DNA of 62,437 bases from an uncultured Eubacteriales bacterium (lineage in GTDB: Bacteria > Bacillota > Clostridia > Lachnospirales > Lachnospiraceae). The notes under the pieces were generated by a model. The model did not search any database. It had not been told where the DNA came from and saw only the letters and a list, made by a program, of their open reading frames with translations. How positions within the stretch are numbered: the first letter of the stretch is position 1; each line of letters starts with the position of its first letter. Of this stretch, positions 53,994 through 62,437 are shown one piece after another. Made by a program: the position numbers and the translations under genes. The DNA lies in contig ONSX01000003.1 in NCBI GenBank assembly GCA_900320615.1, positions 1 to 62,437 of the forward strand. The letters run 5' to 3'.

Positions 53994-54070
53994 GGACTGT
54001 TACAAGGGACACGCTGTGCCGGACCGGACAGACGGCCGGGGCCCTGTCTCCTGTGACAGTTCTTTTGCTT
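53994..54070 (+). terminator. Probable intrinsic terminator after the ABC ATPase gene
   Basis: An imperfect stem of about 18 bp (53994-54011 with 54045-54062, with G-U pairs and an A-C mismatch) closes a GC-rich loop and is followed by TTTTGCTTTT. A weak promoter candidate, TTGCTT (54066) with TATGAT (54087) at 15-bp spacing, follows and could restart transcription for the methyltransferase and glycosyltransferase genes. Confidence 0.55.
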
Positions 54071-54189
54071 TTATTTGAAATATGGTATGATTACACAGGA
54101 TTGTGGAGGCACAGAGTGCAGACACTCCGTGTGATGAATCTGCCAGAATCCAAGAAAACTGCCTGCCGGCAGAAAGGAAAACTGCACAC

Positions 54190-55116
54190 ATGACAGAAAA
54201 GATCGGAAATGTAAGTCTTGTGCTCGATGATTATCCGGGACGCGATATCTACTCGGACGGCGAGATCGAGGACGAGCTTCTCGAGATAGCGAAGATAACG
54301 GATCCGGATCAGTTTGACCGCGTCGTTGCGGAGAAAAAGAACTGGGCCGTGATGTACCATTTTTCGACGATCCGCACGAATATTCTGAGCTGGTATCCCT
54401 TCAGGAAGACGGACAGCGTTCTCGAGATCGGATCCGGCTGCGGCGCCATCACAGGAGCTGTCGCGGAGAAAGCCGGCCATGTCACCTGCGTCGATCTCTC
54501 AAAGAAGAGGAGTATGGTCAACGCGTACCGGAACAGGAACCGGGACAATGTCGAGATTCTTCTCGGAAATTTTCAGGATGTCGAGAAGAAGCTTCCGGCA
54601 ACCTATGATTACATTACGCTGATCGGTGTCTTTGAGTACGGGCGGGGCTATATCAGTTCGGACACGCCCTATCTTGATTTTCTGAAAATCATCCGCCGTC
54701 ATCTGAAGCCAGGCGGAAAGATTCTGCTTGCGATTGAGAACAGGCTCGGCATGAAATACTGGGCCGGATGCACGGAGGATCACAGCGGTGTTCTCTTCGA
54801 GGGTATCGAGGGATATCCGGACAATGACAGAGTGCGGACATTCTCGAAGCCCGAGCTTGAGAAGATTATGCGCCTTGCAGGTTTTGAGACCTGGAAGTTC
54901 TATTATCCGTACCCGGATTACAAGTTCCCGATGGCGATCTATTCCGACGAGTATCTGCCGAAGAAAGGTGATATCCGCGGCAACGTCCTGAATTTTGACA
55001 GGGCACGCGTCAATCTCTTCGATGAGTCGAAGGCGATCGACGCGATGGTCGATGATGGGCTGTTCCCGCTCTATTCTAATTCATTTCTTGTGGTCATTGA
55101 CGGAGGTAGGACGTGA
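54190..55116 (+). CDS. Class I SAM-dependent methyltransferase
   Basis: A 308-residue protein with a Rossmann methyltransferase core: motif I VLEIGSGCGAITGAVAEKAG near residue 80, the acidic motif II VTCVDLSKKRS, and motif IV region YDYITLIGVFEYG, followed by FLKIIRRHLKPGGKILLAIENRLG. ATG 54190 (TEKIGNVSLVLDDYPGRD) is chosen with AAAGGA upstream; a GTG at 54103 would add an unlikely 29 residues. It overlaps the giant glycosyltransferase gene by 4 bases. Next to a Wzt-C-type ATPase, a glycan-capping O-methyltransferase is a reasonable but unproven role. Confidence 0.85.
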   Translation: MTEKIGNVSLVLDDYPGRDIYSDGEIEDELLEIAKITDPDQFDRVVAEKKNWAVMYHFSTIRTNILSWYPFRKTDSVLEIGSGCGAITGAVAEKAGHVTCVDLSKKRSMVNAYRNRNRDNVEILLGNFQDVEKKLPATYDYITLIGVFEYGRGYISSDTPYLDFLKIIRRHLKPGGKILLAIENRLGMKYWAGCTEDHSGVLFEGIEGYPDNDRVRTFSKPELEKIMRLAGFETWKFYYPYPDYKFPMAIYSDEYLPKKGDIRGNVLNFDRARVNLFDESKAIDAMVDDGLFPLYSNSFLVVIDGGRT

Positions 55117-58100
55117 TACTGTTTTCGAAATTTTCAAATGAGAGGCGCAGAGAGCTTGCGATCCGCACCGATATTATTGAGGAGAACGGAAGACGCGTTG
55201 TGCGGAAGTCCCCGTTTACGGAGGCGGCAAAGGATCATGTCCTCCGGATGGCTGAGCGGGAAGAGGAACTGAAGAAGCAGTATGCCTCGTCGAAATTTGT
55301 CCCCAATGTCTGCCATGCGGGTGATTCGTACGCGGATTTTGAGTATCTCGAAGGAAAGACGCTCGAGGAGGCGGCGGACGCTGCGCTTGTCGAGGGAGAG
55401 GAGAAGCTCCGCGAATTCTTAAGAAATTTCTTCGCGGAAGTAGACAAGACGGTCGACTGCAGCTTCCACGAGACTTCCGGATTCCGGGAAGTCTTCGGTT
55501 CCGCTGCGCTTCTCGAGGGGAGCGGGGCGTCGAGCCACGCAAATATCGATCTCGTCTTTGCCAATGTCATCACGATTGGTGATACATGGAATGTCATCGA
55601 TTACGAGTGGACCTTTGATTTTGCCGTTCCGATTGATTTTATCAAGTGGAGAGTTCTCCATTATTATTCGCAGAGCGGAAAGAAGCGCGGACTTGCCGCA
55701 AACCGGGACATCTACGAGGCGGTCGGTCTGACACCGGCGAAGATGCAGCTCTTCAGCAGTATGGAGAAGCACTTCCAGAAGTGGGTCGAAGGAGATCACA
55801 CGCCGATCCGTGATCTCTATGCGGACATCACGCCTGGCGTTGTGAGCCTTGAGGGGATGAAGCAGAATTCCGGTGAGCAGGCGAACCTTTCACCCGCTAA
55901 GGTCTATCTCGATGCGGGAGAAGGGTACAGTGAAGAGGTCGCAATCTCGATCAATCAGAATCAGGACGGGTCCTTCAGCCGTGAGATCGACATCCGCGGG
56001 GCGAAGAGCATCCGGATCGATCCGACCGAGAGCTTCAGCTATGTTCACTTTGACAGGCTTGCCATTGACGGCGAGGACCTGAAGATTCCTGAGCTGAAGA
56101 CAAACGGTGTGAGTTCCGGACCGGAGACAATTCTCTTTGACACGGATGACCCGAAGATCTACATCGAAAATGAAGGTGGCTCTGCGGCGCGACTCGATAT
56201 CGCGTTCCATGCGGTCAGCCTCACGCAGCAGGCAGCCTCTTTCATGGCGAAGGAACTCCTTGCAAAGGAGACAGACTGGTATGCCCGCGTCTATATAGAC
56301 AGGGGAGATGGCTTCAGCGAGGCGGACGCGCTCCATATTTCCTATGACAAGGATGGAAATCTTGCTGCGGACATTCCGCTTGTGGGCGTCAGACAGGTGC
56401 GGATCGACCCGACGGAGGGCTGCGGCTATCTGAAGATCGACGGTCTCTACACAGATCAGGGCGCTCTTCCGGACGGAGGGTCTGTCATTTCCGGGACGCG
56501 GATCGCTCACCACGAGCATGTCTTCACGGAGCCTGACCCGTCCGTTCGGATTGTGAACTGGAGAAAGGGCTCCCGGATGCTGATTGTCCGGTTCCGCTTC
56601 AGCCCGCTCTCGAAGACTGCGTCTGAGGAATTTATCGCGAAGCGGAAGGAAGACGAGAACGAGATCAGCCGCCTCACGAATATCTCGATTCATCGTATGC
56701 AGCTCCTGAAGGAGCGCTCCGACATGTTGAACTACGCCGCGAACCTCCGCTCTATCCGCGCGTACCGGAAAATGTGTGCGATGAGGAAGAAGCCGGACCC
56801 GTTCGAGAAGGCGAGACCAGTGCTTCCGAATGATCCGAATGGCATCTGCTACAATATCGACAAGATTTCGTATCACAGGGACGTCCTGCTTCTCCGCGGC
56901 TGGTGTTGTGACAGGGACTACGGCATCGATATGCTCCGCATAGTGGATTCTCTCGGAAATGAAATTCCGATCCGTGTGCTCCGTGTGAAGCGCCCCGACG
57001 TCGCGGCTCACTTTGGCCTGCAGGTCGGAGGCGGATACGGCTTTACAGTTACGGTGAAATACAGCGATCTTGTGAATCTTCCCGCATTCCTTGAGATCGG
57101 TGATGTGAGGGGATTTTGCCGGGAGCAGCTGAAATATGAGCCAGATCTTTCGAAGCGGCCGAAGGAGACTGGGGCGGAGGCGTCTCTTGCTACAGATTAC
57201 AATGACTGGGCAATGGACAGACGCGTATCCGACGAGGAGCTTAAGCGGCAGAGAGAGACTGAGTTTTCGTATGAGCCACTCATTTCCGTCGTTGTTCCGC
57301 TCTATAAGACACCTGAACACTACCTGCGCGAACTGGTCGCGTCCTTTACGGCACAGTCTTACCGGAAGTGGGAGCTCGTATTCTCGGACGGAAGCGGTCA
57401 GAACTCACCGCTCACCGGACTTCTTGACGAGCTGAAGAAGGAGGAGCCGAGGATCAGGACTGTCTCTACTGGAAAGCAGCTGCAGATCTCGGAAAACACG
57501 AACCAGGCTATCGCTGCCGCGAAGGGTGATTTTATCGCTTTCTGCGATCACGATGATCTGGTGACGAGTGACGCGCTCTTTGAAAATGTGAAGGTCATTA
57601 ACGAGCATCCGGAGACGGAGATGATTTATTCCGACGAGGACAAGGTCAATGACGAGGGGTTCTACTCCGAACCGAATTTCAAGCCGGACTTCAATTATGA
57701 TCTGTTGAACGTCAACAACTACATCTGTCATCTGACTGTCGTGAAGCGCACGCTGCTCGAGAAGGTTGGTATGCTGGATCCGGAGTTTGACGGGGCGCAG
57801 GACTTTGATTTTGTGCTCAGGTGTTCGGAGGCGACAGAACATATCCGCCACATTCCGAAGGTCCTTTATCACTGGAGGGTGTCCGGGAATTCGACGGCTG
57901 AAAATCCGGAGTCAAAGCGGTATGCATTTGACGCGGGAAGACGAGCTGTGGAGGCGCATTACCGCCGGACCGGCATTCACGCCAGAGTTATTGACGGATC
58001 GAGTCTCGGTATCTACCGTTCGATCTACCGGATCGAGGGGGAACCGCTGATTTCGATCATCATCCCGAATAAGGACCATACGGATGATCTTGACAAATGT

Positions 58101-58883
58101 GTGCGCGCCATCGAGACGAAGAGCAGCTACCGGAATTTTGAATTTATTATTGTCGAGAACAACAGCACCGATCCGAAGACCTTCGAGTACTATGAGAAGC
58201 TCAAGAAGGAATTCCCGGATGACATCCACATGGTGACGTACAAGGGAAGCTTTAATTACTCGGCCATCAACAACCTCGGTGTGAAGTCGGCAAAGGGCGA
58301 TTATCTCCTCTTCCTCAACAATGACACGGAGATCATCAACAAGACGTGTCTCACCGAGATGCTCGGCTTCTGCCAGAGACCGGATGTCGGCGCTGTCGGC
58401 GCAAGACTCTATTACGATGACGACACGGTCCAGCACGCCGGCGTCCTGATCGGGCTCGGCGGCATCGCAGGCCACCCGTTCTCGAGATTTCCGAGAAATG
58501 CGACCGGTTACATGAACCGGATGGTCGTGGCCCAGGATCTCTCAGCTGTCACAGCTGCCTGCATGATGGTGAAGAAATCTGTGTTCGAGCAGGTCGGAGG
58601 CTTCTACGAGGGCCTTGCCGTAGCGTTTAACGATGTCGATTTCTGCATGAAGGTGACCAGAGCCGGCTACCGCGTCGTGTACAACCCGTTCGCGGAGTTA
58701 TATCATTATGAGTCAAAGTCGAGAGGCCAGGAGAACACACCGGAGAAGAAGAAACGCTTCGAGCATGAAGTCGCGATGTTCGCGGAGAGATGGCCGGATA
58801 TTCTGAAGAATGGGGACCCGTATTATAACCCGAACCTGACGCTTCGCCGCGGCGGCTATGAGCTGAAGGACGAGGATGAATGA
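55113..58883 (+). CDS. Giant tandem GT2 glycosyltransferase with kinase-like N-terminus and duplicated beta modules
   Basis: A 1256-residue cytoplasmic protein. Residues 1-250 resemble an aminoglycoside-phosphotransferase-type kinase: VVRKSP (Lys32), FEYLEGKTL, NIDLVFANV (Asp146, Asn151) and VIDYEW (Asp163). Two related beta modules follow at about 261-385 (YLDAGEGYSEE to SIRIDPTE) and 390-510 (YIDRGDGFSEA to VRIDPTEG), then a helical stretch to about 565 and another beta segment (580-670). Two GT2 domains end the protein: LISVVVPLYKTPEHYL with FCDHDD at about 722, and LISIIIPNKDHTDDLDK with FLNNDTEI at about 977. GTG 55113 follows GGAGGTAGG. Probably a rhamnan-type polymerase. Confidence 0.85.
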   Translation: MILFSKFSNERRRELAIRTDIIEENGRRVVRKSPFTEAAKDHVLRMAEREEELKKQYASSKFVPNVCHAGDSYADFEYLEGKTLEEAADAALVEGEEKLREFLRNFFAEVDKTVDCSFHETSGFREVFGSAALLEGSGASSHANIDLVFANVITIGDTWNVIDYEWTFDFAVPIDFIKWRVLHYYSQSGKKRGLAANRDIYEAVGLTPAKMQLFSSMEKHFQKWVEGDHTPIRDLYADITPGVVSLEGMKQNSGEQANLSPAKVYLDAGEGYSEEVAISINQNQDGSFSREIDIRGAKSIRIDPTESFSYVHFDRLAIDGEDLKIPELKTNGVSSGPETILFDTDDPKIYIENEGGSAARLDIAFHAVSLTQQAASFMAKELLAKETDWYARVYIDRGDGFSEADALHISYDKDGNLAADIPLVGVRQVRIDPTEGCGYLKIDGLYTDQGALPDGGSVISGTRIAHHEHVFTEPDPSVRIVNWRKGSRMLIVRFRFSPLSKTASEEFIAKRKEDENEISRLTNISIHRMQLLKERSDMLNYAANLRSIRAYRKMCAMRKKPDPFEKARPVLPNDPNGICYNIDKISYHRDVLLLRGWCCDRDYGIDMLRIVDSLGNEIPIRVLRVKRPDVAAHFGLQVGGGYGFTVTVKYSDLVNLPAFLEIGDVRGFCREQLKYEPDLSKRPKETGAEASLATDYNDWAMDRRVSDEELKRQRETEFSYEPLISVVVPLYKTPEHYLRELVASFTAQSYRKWELVFSDGSGQNSPLTGLLDELKKEEPRIRTVSTGKQLQISENTNQAIAAAKGDFIAFCDHDDLVTSDALFENVKVINEHPETEMIYSDEDKVNDEGFYSEPNFKPDFNYDLLNVNNYICHLTVVKRTLLEKVGMLDPEFDGAQDFDFVLRCSEATEHIRHIPKVLYHWRVSGNSTAENPESKRYAFDAGRRAVEAHYRRTGIHARVIDGSSLGIYRSIYRIEGEPLISIIIPNKDHTDDLDKCVRAIETKSSYRNFEFIIVENNSTDPKTFEYYEKLKKEFPDDIHMVTYKGSFNYSAINNLGVKSAKGDYLLFLNNDTEIINKTCLTEMLGFCQRPDVGAVGARLYYDDDTVQHAGVLIGLGGIAGHPFSRFPRNATGYMNRMVVAQDLSAVTAACMMVKKSVFEQVGGFYEGLAVAFNDVDFCMKVTRAGYRVVYNPFAELYHYESKSRGQENTPEKKKRFEHEVAMFAERWPDILKNGDPYYNPNLTLRRGGYELKDEDE

Positions 58884-61069
58884 TGGATATAAAGACAGTC
58901 TGCAGAAAAGTATTCAAAAAGCGGAGCCGCGCCGATTATCTCCGGATTATTTACGGCCGGCTTGGGTTTGCGTATTTTATTGACCACACATTTTACGGAA
59001 AATACAGCGCGATCATCGAGGGCTGGATCGCCTCGAAGACCGGTGGGGACTGCGTGATCCGCGTCTATGACGCGTCAAATGAAAAGATTCGCGCGAGCGT
59101 CACGCGGTATTCGAGAAACGATGTCATCGCCTCGCAGCATCTTCCGGAGAACGCGCTTCCCGGCTTCCGTGTCGAGATCCGCTATGATGACGCGAAGAAC
59201 CTTCCGCTGCGCCTTGTCGTGAAACAGGGCCGGCACTTTTTCCAGATTCCGCTGAAACTCGAGATGAGCTATGAGAAGCGCGTTGAGAGCTGGAAGAAGA
59301 TGGGAGAAAGCGGGATCATCGTCGACATCGATTATAACGACTGGACGAGACTTGTCCGTCTCGACGAGATGGAGAAGAACCTGCTGGAGGAGCGGAAGAC
59401 CGTTTTTCCGTATATGCCGCTTTTCTCCGTCGTAGTTCCGCTCTATAAGACGCCGGAGAAATACCTCCGGGAGCTCGCGGACTCGTTTATCGGGCAGTCG
59501 TATGCAAACTGGGAACTTGTCCTGAGCGACGGAAGCGGCCAGAACTCACCTCTTACGGGACTTCTCGATGAGCTTGAGGCGAAAGACCCGCGGATCCGCT
59601 CTGTGAGGAGCGGGAGACAGCTCCATATTTCTGAGAACACGAATGAGGCGATCCGCGCGGCGAAAGGTGATTTCATTGTCTTCTGCGATCACGACGACTT
59701 GGTAACGCGTGACGCGCTCTTTGAGAACGCGAAGGCGATCAATGAGCATCCGGACGTTATGATGCTGTATTCGGATGAAGACAAGATCAGCGACGATCAT
59801 ATTTATTCGGAGCCTCATTTCAAACCGGACTTTAATTACGACCTTCTGATGACGAACAATTATATCTGTCACCTGAATGTCGTGCGCCGCTCCCTCATCG
59901 ATGAGACCGGCATGCTCGACTCCCGCTTTAATGGCGCACAGGACTATGACTTTGTTCTCCGCTGCATTGAGAAGACGGATCGCATCGTTCACATCCCGAA
60001 GGTCCTCTACCACTGGAGAATCTCCGAGAATTCAACGGCGATGAACCAGGACTCAAAGCGGTACGCCTTTGACGCGGGCCGGCGGGCTGTGCAGGCGCAC
60101 TGGGACCGCGTCGGAATCCCGGCCATGACGGAGGACGGCGAGCGCCTCGGCCTCTATCGGACCCACTTCCTCTGGAAGGAGAAGCCGCTCGTCTCGATCC
60201 TGATCCCGAATAAGGACCACAGGACGGACCTCGAAAAATGTATTCGTTCGATTGAGGAGAAGAGTGCATACAGAAATTTCGAGATTATTGTCATCGAAAA
60301 TAACTCTGACGAGCATGCGACCTTCGCGTATTATGACGAGCTGAAGAAGCGGTATGACAATGTTCGCATTGTCACCTATAGAGGCGGATTCAACTACTCG
60401 GCGATCAACAACTTTGGCGTGAAGGAAGCGAAGGGAGAGTACCTGCTCTTCCTCAATAACGACACGGAGATGATCGATGCAAACTGCCTCGATGAGATGC
60501 TCGGCTTCGCACTCCGTCCCGATGTGGGCGCTGTCGGCGCGCGCCTCTTCTACGACGATGACACCGTGCAGCACGCGGGCGTCATCGTGGGTCTTGGAGG
60601 GATTGCAGGCCACGCATTTTCAAGAGCGCCGCGGGAGTCGACCGGATACATGAACCGCATGATCACAGCGATGGACATGAGCGCGGTCACGGCTGCGTGC
60701 ATGATGGTCAGAAGATCCGTCTTTGACGAGACAGGAGGCTTCAGCGAGGAGCTTGCCGTCGCGTTTAATGATATTGACTTCTGCATGAAGGTGACTGAGG
60801 CTGGATACCGGATAGTCTACAGTCCGTACGCGGAACTCTATCACTATGAGTCCAAGTCGCGCGGCTTCGAGGACACGCCGGAGAAGCAGAAGCGCTTTGA
60901 AAATGAGGTGCACACCTTCGAAAAGAAATGGCCTGATATTCTGAAGAACGGCGATCCGTGCTATAATCCGAATATGACGCTTCGCCATGCGGGCTATGAG
61001 CTGAAGGAATATGATGAGATTGTAAAGGACCAAAGCTCCGCGGAGGAGCAGAATGGAAAGGAGAACTGA
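58880..61069 (+). CDS. Tandem GT2 glycosyltransferase, paralogue of the preceding gene
   Basis: A 729-residue protein whose last 550 residues are clearly homologous to the C-terminal part of the gene before it. It has two GT2 domains at about 180 (FSVVVPLYKTPEKYL, FCDHDDLVT) and 434 (LVSILIPNKDHRTDLEK, FLNNDTEM). The shared end runs from GYMNRM to HYESKSRG and the final stretch DILKNGDP. It lacks the kinase-like and duplicated beta modules, keeping only one N-terminal beta segment (about 20-130). ATG 58880 (or 58883) overlaps the previous stop, so the two are translated together. Different acceptor or linkage roles are likely. Confidence 0.88.
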   Translation: MMDIKTVCRKVFKKRSRADYLRIIYGRLGFAYFIDHTFYGKYSAIIEGWIASKTGGDCVIRVYDASNEKIRASVTRYSRNDVIASQHLPENALPGFRVEIRYDDAKNLPLRLVVKQGRHFFQIPLKLEMSYEKRVESWKKMGESGIIVDIDYNDWTRLVRLDEMEKNLLEERKTVFPYMPLFSVVVPLYKTPEKYLRELADSFIGQSYANWELVLSDGSGQNSPLTGLLDELEAKDPRIRSVRSGRQLHISENTNEAIRAAKGDFIVFCDHDDLVTRDALFENAKAINEHPDVMMLYSDEDKISDDHIYSEPHFKPDFNYDLLMTNNYICHLNVVRRSLIDETGMLDSRFNGAQDYDFVLRCIEKTDRIVHIPKVLYHWRISENSTAMNQDSKRYAFDAGRRAVQAHWDRVGIPAMTEDGERLGLYRTHFLWKEKPLVSILIPNKDHRTDLEKCIRSIEEKSAYRNFEIIVIENNSDEHATFAYYDELKKRYDNVRIVTYRGGFNYSAINNFGVKEAKGEYLLFLNNDTEMIDANCLDEMLGFALRPDVGAVGARLFYDDDTVQHAGVIVGLGGIAGHAFSRAPRESTGYMNRMITAMDMSAVTAACMMVRRSVFDETGGFSEELAVAFNDIDFCMKVTEAGYRIVYSPYAELYHYESKSRGFEDTPEKQKRFENEVHTFEKKWPDILKNGDPCYNPNMTLRHAGYELKEYDEIVKDQSSAEEQNGKEN

Positions 61070-61071
61070 AG

Positions 61072-61992
61072 ATGAAAGCATTTGTCACAGGTGTTGGCGG
61101 CCAGCTGGGCCATGATGTCATGAATGAGCTTGCAAAACGCGGATTTGAGGGCGTTGGAACGGACCTCGCACCGGAATACAGTGGAATTCAGGACGGCACA
61201 AGCGTCGTGTCCATGCCGTATGTCCAGCTCGATATCACGGATCCGGACCAGGTGCGGAAGGTCATGAATGAGGTGAAGCCGGATGTCTGCATTCATTGCG
61301 CCGCATGGACGGCCGTCGACAAGGCGGAGGAGTTCCCGGATAAATGCAGACTCGTCAATGCAGGTGGCACGGAGAACATCGCGAAGGTCTGTGAGGAGCT
61401 GGATATTCCGATGATGTACTTCTCGACCGACTACGTCTTCGACGGCAACGGCACGCGCCCGTGGGAGCCGGATGACCCGTACGCACCGCTCGATGTCTAC
61501 GGAAAGACGAAGGCGGAGGGTGAGGAGGCCGTTATCGCCCATGTGAAGAAATTCTTCATTCTCCGCATCGCGTGGGTGTTTGGAACGAACGGACACAATT
61601 TCATTAAGACGATGCTGAAGCTTGCGAAGACACACGATACGCTCCGCGTCGTATCTGATCAGATCGGTACGCCGACGTACACCTATGATCTCGCGCGTCT
61701 TGTCGTCGATATGATTCAGACGGACAAGTATGGCAAGTACCATGTCACCAATGAAGGCGGGTACATCTCCTGGTACGATTTTACCTGCGAGATTTTCCGC
61801 CAGGCAGGAATTACCAATGTGAAGGTCATCCCGGTGACATCTGAGGAGTACGGGGCAGCGGCAAAGCGTCCGTACAACAGCCGCATGAACCGCTCGAAGA
61901 TTACGGAAAACGGATTTAAGCCGCTTCCGGACTGGAAGGACGCGCTTGCGCGCTATCTTGACATCCTGAAGAAGCAGGGTGAAACTGACTGA
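61072..61992 (+). CDS. rfbD: dTDP-4-dehydrorhamnose reductase
   Basis: Last step of dTDP-L-rhamnose synthesis. The 306-residue SDR reads AFVTGVGGQLGHDVMNEL, HCAAWTAVDKAEE, the catalytic region MMYFSTDYVFDGNG, VYGKTKAEGE (YxxxK) and RPYNSRMNRSKI near the end. It is separated from rfbB-A-C by the exporter and glycosyltransferase genes, 2 bases after the second tandem GT2 gene, with AAAGGAG before ATG 61072. The presence of all four rfb genes makes rhamnose a very likely component of the exported glycan. Confidence 0.96.
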   Translation: MKAFVTGVGGQLGHDVMNELAKRGFEGVGTDLAPEYSGIQDGTSVVSMPYVQLDITDPDQVRKVMNEVKPDVCIHCAAWTAVDKAEEFPDKCRLVNAGGTENIAKVCEELDIPMMYFSTDYVFDGNGTRPWEPDDPYAPLDVYGKTKAEGEEAVIAHVKKFFILRIAWVFGTNGHNFIKTMLKLAKTHDTLRVVSDQIGTPTYTYDLARLVVDMIQTDKYGKYHVTNEGGYISWYDFTCEIFRQAGITNVKVIPVTSEEYGAAAKRPYNSRMNRSKITENGFKPLPDWKDALARYLDILKKQGETD

Positions 61993-62437
61993 CTGGAGTA
62001 GATATGGGCCGGAACCTGAAGCTGAAAAGAAATATACGAACCTAGATACAGCAAATCTCTATCTCTCGCAGTATATATCTATTGTCCGGAAAATGAGGAG
62101 CGGACAGTTCTCACTCTGGGACTCGACGAACGGCTTCGGCATCAATCTGTTCCAGCTGAACCTGACCAGTCCGTTTCTCGATGTCGTCTACATCGTCGGA
62201 TATCTGAAGGGAACGGCCGCGCTTCCGCATGCGCTCTTTTGGACCTACATTGTGGAGATCTGGCTCGCCGGGGTTTTCTTCTATCTGTACCTGAGCCTCT
62301 TTGACCTCTCGGAGTACGGAAAACTTCTCGCGTCATATCTGTTTTCATTTAACGGGTTCATGATGGTCTGGGGACAGCACTACGTGTTCGCGTCTGTCTG
62401 CGTATTTCTGCCTCTCGAGCTTCTCATGACGGAGCGG
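61979..62437 (+). CDS. YfhO-like polytopic membrane protein, partial, with irregular 5' end
   Basis: An open frame runs off the window end. From about 62046 it reads LDTANLYLSQYISIV and RSGQFSLWDSTNGFGINLFQ, then two membrane spans, a pattern typical of YfhO-family GT-C-like proteins that transfer sugars from lipid carriers outside the cell. The only in-frame start is GTG 61979, inside rfbD, and it lacks the expected first transmembrane helix. A well-placed ATG at 62004 with GGAG reads MGRNLKLKRN, a typical membrane-protein start, but in another frame that stops after 13 codons. A deletion or frameshift near 62030-62045 is likely. Confidence 0.65.
   Translation, partial: MKLTDWSRYGPEPEAEKKYTNLDTANLYLSQYISIVRKMRSGQFSLWDSTNGFGINLFQLNLTSPFLDVVYIVGYLKGTAALPHALFWTYIVEIWLAGVFFYLYLSLFDLSEYGKLLASYLFSFNGFMMVWGQHYVFASVCVFLPLELLMTER

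Noticed and set aside
55890..57320. A 476-codon minus-strand open frame inside the giant glycosyltransferase gene
   Set aside because: Same reason: antisense shadow of a well-supported gene, with composition rich in Arg, Asp and His typical of such shadows.
1..62437. tRNA, rRNA, insertion sequences, integrases or phage genes
   Set aside because: I looked for cloverleaf arms with GGTTCGAATCC-type loops, transposase motifs and integrase motifs while reading and found none; a dedicated scan could still find a tRNA that I missed.

Overview
The window looks like chromosome of a moderately high-GC member of the Clostridia, most likely Lachnospiraceae. This rests on gene content and order: rpmE-yqhQ-prmC-prfA, argJBD, comEA/comEC, holA-rpsT-lepA-hemW, cdaA-cdaR, and a DacF-type carboxypeptidase. 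Proteins have Gram-positive lipobox signals and Shine-Dalgarno sites are strong. I saw no insertion sequence, prophage, CRISPR array, rRNA or tRNA. Family assignments come from reading motifs; no search was run.

Layout. 1-6.4 kb: end of rpmE, then translation termination (prmC, prfA), a nucleotidyltransferase, glmM and a TPR lipoprotein. 6.5-11.7 kb: arginine biosynthesis, with argG divergent from argJ-argB-argD. 11.7-20.5 kb: DNA-uptake genes comEA and comEC bracket a response regulator and a histidine kinase/GerMN pair; the regulator and kinase are separated by an aldolase, an M24 peptidase and an unknown small protein. 20.5-33.7 kb: housekeeping genes (PH-domain protein, trpS, rpsT, holA, lepA, hemW, uvrA, mreB, recD2, comF). 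33.8-39.5 kb: two membrane proteins, the cyclic-di-AMP synthase cdaA with cdaR, an HPr-family protein and a D,D-carboxypeptidase with a repetitive tail.

39.5 kb to the end is a surface-polysaccharide locus. It holds a flippase and a sugar aminotransferase on the minus strand. On the plus strand come an epimerase, a phosphoesterase, two ATP-grasp proteins (one fused to a PLP-dependent deaminase/desulfhydrase-like domain), a membrane-anchored GT2, rfbB-rfbA-rfbC, an ABC exporter, a methyltransferase, two very large tandem-GT2 proteins, rfbD and the start of a YfhO-like membrane protein. Together these could make dTDP-rhamnose, polymerise and modify a rhamnose-containing glycan on the cytoplasmic side, export it by ABC transporter and decorate it outside.

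The points most worth a second look are the ATP-grasp/PLP fusion next to a second ATP-grasp and an amino-sugar transaminase, the glycosyltransferase with a kinase-like N-terminus and duplicated beta modules, the exporter permease with an extracytoplasmic N-domain, an RfbB that lacks about 26 residues of its NAD-binding fold, and an apparently disrupted start of the YfhO-like gene.
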